Below are positions 8,698 to 17,195 of a DNA stretch of 64,000 bases, piece by piece. The notes beneath the pieces are model-generated. The model worked only from the letters and a program-made list of their open reading frames with translations, made no database searches and was not told where the DNA came from. The DNA is taken from contig CAYWSE010000010.1 of the NCBI GenBank assembly GCA_964461025.1, positions 1 to 64,000 on the forward strand, given 5' to 3'. The DNA is from JAHBVL01 sp964461025. Its GTDB lineage: Bacteria > Chloroflexota > Chloroflexia > Thermomicrobiales > UBA6265. Both the position numbers and the translations under genes were made by a program. Position 1 is the first letter of the stretch, and each line of letters begins with the position of its first letter.

Positions 8698-8757
8698 GTC
8701 CGGGGTCCAGGGTTCAGGGTCCAGGGTCCAGAGATCGTAGGTCGTGGAGCGTACTCC
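8695..8757. repeat. Heptamer repeat array A (consensus RGGGTCC)
   Basis: Nine consecutive degenerate 7-mers (TGAGTCC, GGGGTCC, AGGGTTC, AGGGTCC, AGGGTCC, AGAGATC, GTAGGTC, GTGGAGC, GTACTCC). The array contains the stop codon of the preceding amidohydrolase in its first unit. The same repeat type recurs at 58558-58634. Confidence 0.75.
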
Positions 8758-8846
8758 GAGGTTTGAGAGGCATTACGGGCGGGTAGAGGAGGCCGAGGTC
8801 GAATCGATTAGTGGTAGCTTAGGCTTTCATCATTGCAGGAGGGACC

Positions 8847-9905
8847 ATGAGCGACCACGCAGCGGCTATTCTTTCCATCCTCGACCGGTTCGAGGAGGAG
8901 CGCAACTTTTCTGGCGCATGCCTGGTGCGCATGGGTGACATGGAGCTCGTGCATGAGGCACGGGGTCTGGCGCATCGCGGATTCGGCGTTCCGAACACGG
9001 TCGAAATGCGTTTCGACATCGCTTCGGTGACCAAATTGTTCACCGCCGCGGCGGTCATGCAGCTGGTCGAACAGGGCAAGCTCTCGCTCGATACGAGGCT
9101 GATGCCGGCGCTGGGGATCAGCGGCACGCCAATCAGCGACGAGGTGACGATCCGGCATTGCCTGACTCATACCTCGGGCATCGCCGACGACGCCGATGAA
9201 GAAAATGATGAGGACTATGAGCTGCTGTTCGTCGACAAGCCGAACTACTCCATCAGGGAAACGCGCGATTTCGTTCCGCAGTGCACATGCAAAGAAGCGA
9301 ACTTCCTGCCGGGAGAGGGAGTGCGCTACAACAATTGCGCATTTGTGTTGACTGGACTGGTGATCGAGTCAGTTACGAACATGCCGTATCGCGACTATGT
9401 CCGTCAGCACATCTTCGCGCCGGCGGGCATGACCGGCGCCGATTTCTGCGCCATGGACAGCGTCTGCCCGAATCTCGCCGAACACTACAAGGATATCGAG
9501 CACGAGGATGGCTCGATCGAGTGGCGGAAGAACATCTACTCCTATCCACCGGTTGGCTCTCCCGACGGCGGCGCAACCGTCACCTGCGCCGATCTCGACA
9601 CGTTCTATCGGGCCATACGCTCGGGCGCGTTGATGAGCGCAGAATCCAGCGCGATCTTGCTTTCTCCGCAAGCGGCGCGACCGGATGACAACTGGCCGAA
9701 GTGGTATGGATTCGGATTCGAGATGGATGTCGATCCCTCCGGGCAGATCACCAAGATCGGCAAAGAAGGGATGAACACTGGCGTCTGCAGTATGACCGCT
9801 TGGTATCCACCGCAGGATGCGGCGGTCATCGTGCTGGCGAATCAGATGTGCAATGTTTGGGACATGGTGGAGGAGATCGAGAGGGAGATAGGAACTGGGA
9901 AATAG
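8847..9905 (+). CDS. Serine hydrolase, beta-lactamase class C / esterase family
   Basis: 352 residues with GGAGGG six bases before ATG. The catalytic Ser-x-x-Lys is SVTK in DIASVTKLFTAAAVMQL (residues about 58-61), the Tyr-x-Asn is YNN in GVRYNNCAFVLTGLVI, and the third box is GMNTGV in place of the usual HTG. No signal peptide is seen, so a cytoplasmic esterase, amidase or peptidase is more likely than an exported resistance enzyme. The last codons (IGTGK-stop) are written by a heptamer array. The next gene follows after 43 bases and may be co-transcribed. Confidence 0.85.
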   Translation: MSDHAAAILSILDRFEEERNFSGACLVRMGDMELVHEARGLAHRGFGVPNTVEMRFDIASVTKLFTAAAVMQLVEQGKLSLDTRLMPALGISGTPISDEVTIRHCLTHTSGIADDADEENDEDYELLFVDKPNYSIRETRDFVPQCTCKEANFLPGEGVRYNNCAFVLTGLVIESVTNMPYRDYVRQHIFAPAGMTGADFCAMDSVCPNLAEHYKDIEHEDGSIEWRKNIYSYPPVGSPDGGATVTCADLDTFYRAIRSGALMSAESSAILLSPQAARPDDNWPKWYGFGFEMDVDPSGQITKIGKEGMNTGVCSMTAWYPPQDAAVIVLANQMCNVWDMVEEIEREIGTGK

Positions 9906-9911
9906 GAAATG
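9884..9911. repeat. Heptamer repeat array B (GGAAATA type) with inverted partner
   Basis: Four 7-mers (GGAGATA, GGAACTG, GGAAATA, GGAAATG) span the stop codon of the serine hydrolase at 9903-9905. TGGGAAAT (9896-9903) has an exact inverted copy ATTTCCCA at 9930-9937, which can form an 8-bp hairpin just before the next ribosome-binding site. Confidence 0.65.
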
Positions 9912-9948
9912 GCGTTTTTCACCTGTCCCATTTCCCAAGGAGGTGATC

Positions 9949-10575
9949 ATGCTTGATTTCAAGAAAGACCCGCTCTACAAGACGAAGCAAACGCCGACGC
10001 TGGTCGATGTGCCGGAGATGGTCTTTGTGATGGTCGATGGTGAGGGCGCCCCGGATGGCAGTGACGAAGCATCGAGCGATTTTCAGCAGGCCATGGCAGC
10101 GATCTACGGCATCGTCTATGGCATCAAGTTCTGGACGAAGAAGCATCCGGCGCCGCCCGGCTACGACGCCTTCAGCATGCCGCCGATCGAGGCGCTTTGG
10201 TGGATGAAGGACGAGCGTCCGTTCGACCTGGCCAGACCCGGCGACTGGCGCTGGACAGTGATGCATCGGGTACCCGAATTCGTCACGGCGGAGTACTTCG
10301 CCGATGTCGTCGAAGCGGTGGTCGACCAGAAGAAGTCGGACATCTTCCGGTCGGCGCGTCTCGAGGGCTTCACCGAAGGGCAATCTGCTCAGATACTGCA
10401 TATCGGTCCATATGACGAAGAAGCGCCCACGATTGCCAAGCTGCTGGCGTTTGTCGAAGAGAGCGGGTACGTGCCACGCGGCCGGCATCACGAGCTCTAC
10501 TTCAACGATCCTCGCCGCACCGCGCCGGAAAAACTGAAAACGATCATCCGGCAGCCGGTTCAAGGGTGGGTGTAG
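9949..10575 (+). CDS. GyrI-like small-molecule binding domain protein
   Basis: 208 residues from the ATG at 9949, with an AAGGAGGT site four to eleven bases upstream; the GTG at 9943 overlaps that site and is unlikely. The sequence fits the large GyrI-like/SHS2 single-domain family: KKDPLYKTKQTPTLVDVPEM at the start, AAIYGIVYGIKFWTK, the signature LWWMKDERPFD, HIGPYDEEAPTI and the closing HHELYFNDPRRTAPEKL. Such proteins bind, and some hydrolyse, small xenobiotics; no HTH is present. Its place after a serine hydrolase suggests a small detoxification or turnover pair, which is inference. Confidence 0.85.
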   Translation: MLDFKKDPLYKTKQTPTLVDVPEMVFVMVDGEGAPDGSDEASSDFQQAMAAIYGIVYGIKFWTKKHPAPPGYDAFSMPPIEALWWMKDERPFDLARPGDWRWTVMHRVPEFVTAEYFADVVEAVVDQKKSDIFRSARLEGFTEGQSAQILHIGPYDEEAPTIAKLLAFVEESGYVPRGRHHELYFNDPRRTAPEKLKTIIRQPVQGWV

Positions 10576-10635
10576 ACTTGGAGCCTCACCGGCAGCGGCA
10601 ACCACGCCTCTCGATCGATACGCGGAGCATCCGTT

Positions 10636-10986
10636 ATGGTCCAGTCAGTTCGACAATCTAAGCCACCTGCTCAGCAGAGTCCCCGCGAATCAGGTGACGA
10701 TCAAAGCGGGCAAAGCTTCAATCTGGCAGATCATCTCCGGGCCAACCCAGAGATCGTCTGGGATGATCTTCGCGAACAGGTCACCGGTCTTGCGGAAGCG
10801 TTGATTGCCGCTCGGATGCAGCTTTCAGGGCCAGACGGCGACACGCGCGAGGACATCGTGCTCGATCTCTACGATGAAGAGCTGCTGTTCAAGCGTGAGG
10901 CTCACGAGTTGGGCCCCTTCGAGGACTCTGAGTTCTACGACGCTGTTATCGCGCGTAGGAGAGTCCGTATGCAGGCACAGAAGTAG
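10636..10986 (+). CDS. Small hypothetical protein, probable antitoxin to the following PIN protein
   Basis: 116 residues, GGAG eight bases before ATG. The first 35 residues are polar and probably disordered; the rest is predicted helical and acidic (DDLREQVTGLAEALIAARMQ, LYDEELLFKREAHELGPF), ending basic (ARRRVRMQAQK). No family is recognised. Its stop lies seven bases before the GTG of a PIN-domain gene, the usual order for antitoxin then toxin, and a size near 12 kDa fits. The role is inferred from context only. Confidence 0.55.
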   Translation: MVQSVRQSKPPAQQSPRESGDDQSGQSFNLADHLRANPEIVWDDLREQVTGLAEALIAARMQLSGPDGDTREDIVLDLYDEELLFKREAHELGPFEDSEFYDAVIARRRVRMQAQK

Positions 10987-10993
10987 CCGTTGC

Positions 10994-11500
10994 GTGGCAC
11001 TATACTCAGATGCAACCGCACTCATCGCACTCGGTGAGCTCGGTCAAGTCAGCCTGTTGCGTCATTGGCACGAACCAGTCTTCATCACTCCCAAGGTCAG
11101 GGAAGAAATTCTGTCTTCCGCTTCTCAGGTTGAGCGCGCCATGGAGAGCGGCTGGTTGCGCATTGCGCAAACGGATCCTGACCGAGTTGGTCAGATCATG
11201 GAAGACGGCAATCTTCATCGCGGCGAAGCGGAGGTCATTGAGGCAGCCACTCGGATCGACTTCTTCAACTCAACCATACTCGTCGACGAAGCCAGAGCGT
11301 TTCGCTACGCGACGATCAGAACCGAGCTCGTAGTGTTCTCCCTGCCTCAGATGCTTCATCAACTCGAGCGCCAGGGCGATCTGGCATCATGCCGAGAAGT
11401 CATGGAGATTCTGGTAGCGAGTGGCACGTATCGTTGGGCGAAGCGAGCCCGTCAGCACTACGTAACCTGGTGTGCGCGAGAGGGTCTTGAGCCTGTCTGA
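10994..11500 (+). CDS. PIN-domain protein, DUF3368-like (probable toxin RNase)
   Basis: 168 residues from GTG at 10994. The frame continues upstream but only shadows the previous gene. The start reads VALYSDATALIALGELGQVSLL, which places the first PIN aspartate at residue 5. PKVREEILSS gives the conserved Glu, LHRGEAEVIEAA is the RGEAEA helix typical of DUF3368, and TILVDEARAFRYA holds the third acidic residue. These residues chelate Mg in a single-strand RNase. No good ribosome-binding site is visible, so translation probably re-initiates from the upstream gene. Residues 125-168 form an extra helical tail. Confidence 0.7.
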   Translation: MALYSDATALIALGELGQVSLLRHWHEPVFITPKVREEILSSASQVERAMESGWLRIAQTDPDRVGQIMEDGNLHRGEAEVIEAATRIDFFNSTILVDEARAFRYATIRTELVVFSLPQMLHQLERQGDLASCREVMEILVASGTYRWAKRARQHYVTWCAREGLEPV

Positions 11501-11568
11501 GTGGCCCGGAACGGCCATTCCGTCCGCAACTCAGTTCTCGCATGCCCAATAGAAAGGGGACTGAGCCA

Positions 11569-12456
11569 ATGACCAAAGCAGGCGTCTATCTGCCAGTCGG
11601 GATTCAAGGGGAGTACGCTGGTCGGGACGCGGCGTACATGTGGGAGCGGGTAACGCATCTGGCCAGGCTCGCTGAGGAGCTCGGGTTTCAAGCGATTCGG
11701 GTGCCCGATCATCTGACGAACTGCCGGGCCGATGACGAGGCGCCGACGCTCGAGGTGTTTGGCGTGCTCTCGGCCGTCGCCGCAATCACGACGAAGCCGA
11801 CGCTCGGGCAATCGGTGCTTTGCGCGGCGTTTCGTAATCCCGGTTACCTGATGAAGCAGGTCACCACGCTCGACGCAATCAGCGGCGGGCGGGCCGAGCT
11901 GGGGCTTGGGGCGGGTTGGTGGGAACCGGAGTGGCGGCAATACGGCTACGGATTTCCACCGAACAAGGAGAAACTGCATATCCTGAAAGAGACGCTCGAA
12001 GTCGCCACTCGCATGCTGAGGCCGGGCCGGGCCACATACGAAGGAAGCTGGATCACCATCGACAATGCCGTCTGCGAGCCGAAGGGGTATCCGGGTCACA
12101 CGATTCCGATCATCATCGGCGGCAATGGGCAGAACGTCACCTGGCGGCTGGCGGCGAAGTACTGTGATGAGTTGAATCTTTCCGGCCCGACGGTCGATCA
12201 GGCCCGCGAGTGGCTGCCGATCATCGCCCAGCGCTGTGAGGAGATCGATCGCGACCCGGCGACGCTGCGGATCTCCGCCCAGATGTGGTGGAACAAGCCG
12301 GGGACTCAGGAGCGGTCGCGCGTCGAGCAGCTGGAAGAGCTGCGGGACCTGGGGTTCTCGCACCTGTTCACTGATTTCAAGGAATCGGCTGATACAGACG
12401 AGCCCTTCCTGTCGTGGGCAGAGGATTGCCGGTCTGCCGGACTGGAGATGCATTGA
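11569..12456 (+). CDS. LLM-class (luciferase-like) flavin/F420-dependent oxidoreductase
   Basis: 295 residues from the ATG at 11569, with AAAGGGG upstream; the frame opens at 11542. A TIM-barrel bacterial-luciferase fold is indicated by ARLAEELGFQAIRVPDHL, the TKPTLGQSVLCAAFRNPGYL strand, LDAISGGRAELGLGAGWWEPE (the hallmark SGGRxExGxGAGW) and IPIIIGGNGQ. The last is the binding loop found in many F420-dependent members. The substrate is unknown. It could use FMNH2 instead of F420; the sequence does not decide. Confidence 0.88.
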   Translation: MTKAGVYLPVGIQGEYAGRDAAYMWERVTHLARLAEELGFQAIRVPDHLTNCRADDEAPTLEVFGVLSAVAAITTKPTLGQSVLCAAFRNPGYLMKQVTTLDAISGGRAELGLGAGWWEPEWRQYGYGFPPNKEKLHILKETLEVATRMLRPGRATYEGSWITIDNAVCEPKGYPGHTIPIIIGGNGQNVTWRLAAKYCDELNLSGPTVDQAREWLPIIAQRCEEIDRDPATLRISAQMWWNKPGTQERSRVEQLEELRDLGFSHLFTDFKESADTDEPFLSWAEDCRSAGLEMH

Positions 12457-12569
12457 TTCTGCCGGTAGGCACCGGGCGCCTCTGTTGCACATGAGCCGGG
12501 GCGAGGCATCGCTTCCGGATTGGTTATGTGCAGTATCGAGAGAGTCGCTCGCCGCAGACTCCCTCGTGC

Positions 12570-12851
12570 CTAGGCCTTGCCCAGCATACGCGCCAGGCGA
12601 CCGACGTTGATCGACCAGCCGATTCCCCAGACCATTGGAGTGAGGATTCTGTCCTGATCGGGATTCCACCAGCTCGCCTTGATTCGCTCCAGATTGGGAA
12701 TCCGGAACTCATACGGTACGAACCCGGCTACTTCGCCCGACCAGGTCCGCTGATCGGCCGGCTTGTTCATTTCCTTCCGCAGAACGGCGATGACCAAGGC
12801 GATGCTCAGAAGCTTGCCAAAACGATTTGACCAACGAAACAGTACTCTCAT
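12570..12851 (-). CDS. DUF5808-like small protein
   Basis: 93 residues from the Met at 12851, with GGAG eight bases upstream. The open frame extends further but without coding character. It has an N-terminal hydrophobic stretch (KLLSIALVIAVL) that could be a single membrane helix or signal anchor. The conserved C-terminal core WWNPDQDRILTPMVWGIGWS is followed by INVGRLARMLGKA, typical of the DUF5808 region (NP.D.R...P...G.G..INFGR). Function is unknown; related domains sit in or near the membrane. It converges with the LLM gene. Confidence 0.65.
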   Translation of the reverse strand: MRVLFRWSNRFGKLLSIALVIAVLRKEMNKPADQRTWSGEVAGFVPYEFRIPNLERIKASWWNPDQDRILTPMVWGIGWSINVGRLARMLGKA

Positions 12852-13123
12852 GAAATTGTCTCCACGTTTTCGAAAAACCCATCGCTGTAGTTCTACACGA
12901 ATTTGATCATTTTCACGACGTTTCTGCCGAAAAGACTGACAGGAGACTCCCCGTTCCAGCTGGGCTGGTTTTTGCTCTTCGGTAAAACCTGACAGCATGG
13001 CGCCAGTCAAAGCAAGGACCGGCACTCTCGCGCAGTACAGGCAACGAAAGCGAATCACGCCGCTCGCCGCAAGGGTGCGATACTCCCTGAATCGACCGCT
13101 CACTACGTGGAAGGGATCGAACC

Positions 13124-14272
13124 GTGTCGACGTACGATCTTCTCATTTCCGGCGGGAATCTGATCGATCGGGCGCAAGGGATCAACGGTCGGCGGGACAT
13201 CGCGTTCAAAGGCGGCAAAGTAGCGGTGGTCGCCGAGCACATAGATCCAGCGGAGGCAACGAAAACGATCGATGCCAGTGGCAAGATCGTGTCGCCGGGA
13301 TTGATCGACGCGCACGTGCACGTCTACGAGGGGGTGTCACACTATGGCATCAATGCCGATGCGACCTGTCTTGCCCACGGCGCCACCACAGTTGTCGATG
13401 CCGGGTCGGCCGGGCATGACACGTTCAAGGGCTTCCGCAAGTACATCATCGAAGCGAGCGAAACGCGCATTCTCGCCCACGTGAACATCTCATCGATGGG
13501 GATGATCGCGGAAGAGGTCGGCGAGCTCGACGATATCAAATGGGCCAGCGTACCGAAAGCGCTGCAAACAATCGAGGCGAACCGCGATGTCGTGCTCGGC
13601 GTCAAAGTCCGGTTGACGAAGTACCTCAACTGCAGCGAATCGGCAGGGATCAGGCCCCTCTATCTGGCCCGGGAAGCGGCCGACGCGGCTGGGTTGCCGT
13701 TGATGATCCATCCGCAGGATTCGTGGGCGGAGTCGCTCGACGAGGTGCTCGACGTGTTGCGCGGCGGCGACATGATGACCCACATGTATCACGGGATGCG
13801 GCATGGGATTCTCGATGATGACGGGAAGATCCGCAAGTGCGTGCTCGACGCGCGCGACCGTGGGGTGATCTTCGATGTCGGCCATGGGGCGGGGTCGTTC
13901 AGCTGGGATGTGTGCGAGACAGCGCTGGCCCAGGAGTTCGAGCCGACTACGATTTCGTCCGATCTGCATGCCCACAATGTCGAGGGACCGGTTTACGACC
14001 TGGTGACGACAGTGAGCAAGTTCCTGCTGCTAGGGATGTCGCTGGAGGACGCTCTGGCGAAGGTCACCGAAGTGCCGTCGCGGGTCGCGGTCGGCAATCA
14101 CACCGGTTTGGGAACCCTGGCGCCCGGGTCCGAGGGAGATGCCGTGGTGCTGGAGATGGAGGAAGGGGACTTCTCGTTCCTCGACTCTCGATGGGTCGAG
14201 CGGAAGGGAACGTCGCGGCTGGCGGTGCGCAACGTCGTGAAGGCCGGCCAGGAGATTCAACGAGCCGCTTGA
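13124..14272 (+). CDS. Amidohydrolase/deacetylase family metallohydrolase
   Basis: 382 residues, GTG start with AAGGGA upstream. The N-terminal dihydroorotase-like layout is clear: DLLISGGNLIDRAQGI, then GKIVSPGLIDAHVHVYEG with the HxH metal pair. GVKVRLTKY offers the carboxylated lysine, MIHPQDSW and MTHMYHG the further histidines, and SSDLHAHN the catalytic Asp. The C-terminus returns to the beta domain (GTLAPGSEGDAVVLEMEEG). The family includes D-aminoacylase-like and N-acyl-amino-acid deacetylases as well as uncharacterised enzymes. It ends 26 bases from the convergent HAD gene. Confidence 0.85.
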   Translation: MSTYDLLISGGNLIDRAQGINGRRDIAFKGGKVAVVAEHIDPAEATKTIDASGKIVSPGLIDAHVHVYEGVSHYGINADATCLAHGATTVVDAGSAGHDTFKGFRKYIIEASETRILAHVNISSMGMIAEEVGELDDIKWASVPKALQTIEANRDVVLGVKVRLTKYLNCSESAGIRPLYLAREAADAAGLPLMIHPQDSWAESLDEVLDVLRGGDMMTHMYHGMRHGILDDDGKIRKCVLDARDRGVIFDVGHGAGSFSWDVCETALAQEFEPTTISSDLHAHNVEGPVYDLVTTVSKFLLLGMSLEDALAKVTEVPSRVAVGNHTGLGTLAPGSEGDAVVLEMEEGDFSFLDSRWVERKGTSRLAVRNVVKAGQEIQRAA

Positions 14273-14298
14273 TCGACCTGGTCATACCTGTGTTTCGA

Positions 14299-14988
14299 CT
14301 ACCCGCAACTGTCTGTCACCGAGACGATATCAAGTACTTCCAGGAGTGAGGTGATCTCGTAGTCGGGTTCGGAGACTTCGGATCCCGGCTTTCCTGCTCG
14401 ATTGATCCACGCTACGGCGATGCCCGCGTTTCTCGCACCTTGGATATCGCTCGTTCGAGAGTCGCCAACATGAAGTACTTCGCTTGGTGAAAGCTTCATT
14501 GCCTTGAGCGCGATATCAAACATCTCTCTTCGGGGTTTGTAGGCACGGGCATTGTCGCTTGTGACAAGGAATTGAGTTTCAAGCTTGTGGAGATCCATGG
14601 CTGCCTCAATGTCTACCCGGTCGATGTTCGACACAACGCAAACCGGGATTGGGATCTTTTCCAGGAAGGGCAGAGTGTCCTCGAACAACGGTGACGTAAC
14701 CCAATGATCGAACTGCAAACTGATCAGTGATTCAGGACTAAGAGGAGACGCGAACTGTTCCAGTGTTTCCAGCAGAGACTGAAAGGCAAGCTCTCGCTGT
14801 GAGCGGAACGTGTCGAGATACGCCCTCGAACACTTTCCGGAGAATAAACTCCACCAGGCAGAAGCGATGTCTTCCAGAGTCGGCCGCTGAGGCGATGTTT
14901 CCTGGATCTGCAGACAAATGCTCTGAATGACTTCGTCGTCCTCGTGCACCATCGTTCCGTAGAAATCGAGGAGGATTCCGCGGTACAT
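14299..14988 (-). CDS. HAD-superfamily hydrolase (HAD-IA)
   Basis: 229 residues; AAGGGAG lies six bases before ATG. All four HAD motifs are visible: motif I as DFYGTM near residue 8 (nucleophile Asp, but Tyr replaces the usual general-acid Asp, as in some HAD-IA enzymes), motif II VVSNIDR, motif III lysine in AYKPRREMF, and motif IV HVGDSRTSDIQGA. A helical cap lies between residues 15 and 90. The likely reaction is phosphatase or dehalogenase-like hydrolysis. With DFYGT in motif I, the missing second Asp makes an ordinary phosphatase less certain. Confidence 0.85.
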   Translation of the reverse strand: MYRGILLDFYGTMVHEDDEVIQSICLQIQETSPQRPTLEDIASAWWSLFSGKCSRAYLDTFRSQRELAFQSLLETLEQFASPLSPESLISLQFDHWVTSPLFEDTLPFLEKIPIPVCVVSNIDRVDIEAAMDLHKLETQFLVTSDNARAYKPRREMFDIALKAMKLSPSEVLHVGDSRTSDIQGARNAGIAVAWINRAGKPGSEVSEPDYEITSLLEVLDIVSVTDSCG

Positions 14989-15234
14989 GCTTACTCCCTT
15001 AGTCCACCATTGTCACTGACGCTGACACACAGAAGCCGTCCCCGGATCCCACAGGAACACGGGCACCGATGGAGGACACCGTGACGCGTTATTCTCTATG
15101 AAGCTTTCTTCATTAGTCTCTCATCCAACCACACCGTCTCCCGGAACGAGCAGCCACGGGGGTCTGGCTACGGAAAAAGGAAAGACAACAGAGTCATGTC
15201 GCAATGCTGATCGGAAGGCCGATCAGATTGGAGG

Positions 15235-16074
15235 CTAGACGGCCCGTCGCGTTCGTGGATTGGCCACTTCGTCGAGTCCCACGGTAATGCCAAAGAGACC
15301 AACGAACAGCAGCAGGATGATGATGACCGGCGGCATGAACCACCACCAGAGGCCGTGCAACATCGCCGCATAGTAATTGGCCCAGTAGATCGTGACGCCG
15401 AGGGTGTTCGACTCGAGAGAGCTGAGTCCGAGCACTTCGAGACCGACCGAGGCGAGCACACCGGCCGCCACGGCGCCGACAAACGTAGCGGCGAGGTAGG
15501 GCAGAAGGTTGGGCATGACCTCCCGGAAGATGATGTCCCGTGCCGGTGCTCCCGACATACGAGCGACCTGGATGTAGGTTCGTTCGCGGATCGACAGCGC
15601 CTGCGAACGGATCGTTCGGGCCGGGTGCAGCCAGGCGAGCGAGGCGACCACCAGCATCATCTCGTTGACTGACAAGGAGGCATGCAGCGACACCGCTACA
15701 AGGATCAGCACCAGGAGAGGTGGAATCGTCAGTCCAATGTCGATGACGGTCCGTATGAGGCCATCCACCCAGCCGCCGTAGTAGGCGGCAACGAGTGCCA
15801 GGATGGTGCCGATGGTCACCCCGATGAGACCGGCCATGAACCCGATGTAGAGGGTTTTCGGTGTGCCGACGAGCATTACAGCCAGGAGATCGCGGGCCTG
15901 CCGGTCTGTGCCCAGAGGGTGGTCACGCGACGGTTCGAGGTTCGGCGGAGCCGAAAGCGGATTGGCCATATCCAAATCCCACACCAGCCGGCCCACCCCG
16001 GCAAAGAGGGCAATCAGGGAGATCAGGAAAATACCGAGTGCCATGCTCTTGTTACGACGAAGATAGGCGATCAC
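15235..16074 (-). CDS. Peptide-type ABC importer permease (DppC/OppC-like)
   Basis: 279 residues with six predicted membrane helices. The N-terminal OppC segment (residues 1-60) ends in DHPLGTDRQARDLLAVMLVG. The BPD_transp_1 domain follows, with the cytoplasmic coupling loop AARMSGAPARDIIFREVMPNLL holding the EAA-like G motif. It is the last gene of SBP-permease-permease on the minus strand; the matching ATPases are divergent at 19253-21342. It imports oligopeptides or related solutes with its partner permease. Confidence 0.9.
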   Translation of the reverse strand: MIAYLRRNKSMALGIFLISLIALFAGVGRLVWDLDMANPLSAPPNLEPSRDHPLGTDRQARDLLAVMLVGTPKTLYIGFMAGLIGVTIGTILALVAAYYGGWVDGLIRTVIDIGLTIPPLLVLILVAVSLHASLSVNEMMLVVASLAWLHPARTIRSQALSIRERTYIQVARMSGAPARDIIFREVMPNLLPYLAATFVGAVAAGVLASVGLEVLGLSSLESNTLGVTIYWANYYAAMLHGLWWWFMPPVIIILLLFVGLFGITVGLDEVANPRTRRAV

Positions 16075-16124
16075 GTTCTTGTTCCTGTGCGTAGCCGCGG
16101 CATTCCGAGTTGCTTGCTGACCTT

Positions 16125-17129
16125 TCAGGCTTCCTGATACTTGATGCGAGGATCGAGAAGCGGGTAAATCAGATCAAGGATGAGGGTGGCCAGGGCGACA
16201 CCGATGACGACCGTGAGGATGATTCCCTGGATGACGAAGTAGTCGAAGTTGCGAATCGAATAATAGAGCAATCCACCGACGCCGGGGTAGTTGAAGATCA
16301 CTTCCACCAATAGCGCTCCAGTCAGAATCTGGCCGAGAGCCAACCCAAGCGCGGTGGTTTGGGGCAGCAACGCATTGCGCATGGCATAGCTGAAGAACAG
16401 CGTGCGGTTCTTGAGGCCTGACGCCTCAGCGAACAGCATGTAGTCCTCACCGTCGGCAGTGATCATCATGCCTCGCATGCCGAGCGCCCAGAAACCCATC
16501 GACGACAAAAGGATGGCAACCGCCGGCAGGATCGAATGCTCCAGGACATCGAGGATGAATCCCGTGTTCCAGCCAGGGAACGCTCCCGGTGAGTAGCCGC
16601 CGAAGAGGGGAAGCCACGCCAGCCGGAAAGCGAAGACATACAGGAGAAGGAGGCCGAGGAGGAAGAACGGGATGGCGGAGAGCGTCAAAAGTGGTGGAAA
16701 AACATACTGAATGATTTTGGGCGAGCGACGCCAACCGAGCAGCGCTCCAGCAAGGGTGCCAAGTACGAACGCAAGAATGGTCGTCGTAAACAAGAGCCCG
16801 AAGGTCCACTTCATGGCATTGCCCATCACACTCCAGACGGTTGCTGGATAGCTGGCCATGGAGTAGCCCAGGTCAAGCCGGAAGACGTCGTTCAGATAGG
16901 TGAGATATTGCACATGGAGAGGATCGTTGAGTCCGAATTTTTCCTGGTAGACGGCCACCATCTCTTCCATGCCGCTTTGCACGGCGCCGCCGCCTGCGGC
17001 GGCTTGCATCATCCGGGAGCGGATGGGATCGCCTCCAGAGAGCCGGGGGATGAAGAAATTAAGTGTGGCGGCGGCCCAGATGATGAGGAGGAGCAGGAAA
17101 ACGCGCCGGATCAGATACTGCCATCGCAT
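16125..17129 (-). CDS. Peptide-type ABC importer permease (DppB/OppB-like)
   Basis: 334 residues, six membrane helices. The start MRWQYLIRRVFLLLLIIWAA is typical of OppB. The periplasmic region reads FGLNDPLHVQYLTYLNDVFR, followed by DLGYSMASYPATVWSVM. The coupling loop is LFAEASGLKNRTLFFSYAMRN with the partner motif LLPQTTALGLALGQ. It is separated from the upstream SBP gene by a strong hairpin (17156-17184) and from the downstream permease by 50 bases. It forms the pore with the 15235-16074 product. Confidence 0.9.
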   Translation of the reverse strand: MRWQYLIRRVFLLLLIIWAAATLNFFIPRLSGGDPIRSRMMQAAAGGGAVQSGMEEMVAVYQEKFGLNDPLHVQYLTYLNDVFRLDLGYSMASYPATVWSVMGNAMKWTFGLLFTTTILAFVLGTLAGALLGWRRSPKIIQYVFPPLLTLSAIPFFLLGLLLLYVFAFRLAWLPLFGGYSPGAFPGWNTGFILDVLEHSILPAVAILLSSMGFWALGMRGMMITADGEDYMLFAEASGLKNRTLFFSYAMRNALLPQTTALGLALGQILTGALLVEVIFNYPGVGGLLYYSIRNFDYFVIQGIILTVVIGVALATLILDLIYPLLDPRIKYQEA

Positions 17130-17155
17130 GGGAATACACCATCAATCGTGCGAAA

Positions 17156-17184
17156 CCTGCCCCCGGCCAGCCACCGGGGGCAGG
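17156..17184. repeat. Intercistronic hairpin between SBP and first permease
   Basis: A perfect 11-bp stem (CCTGCCCCCGG and its complement) with a seven-base loop. It follows the SBP stop at 17196 by 12 bases on the minus strand. The short T-run after it (TTT) makes it a partial terminator or an mRNA-stabilising element. Confidence 0.7.
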
Positions 17185-17195
17185 AAAGAGCGTTG

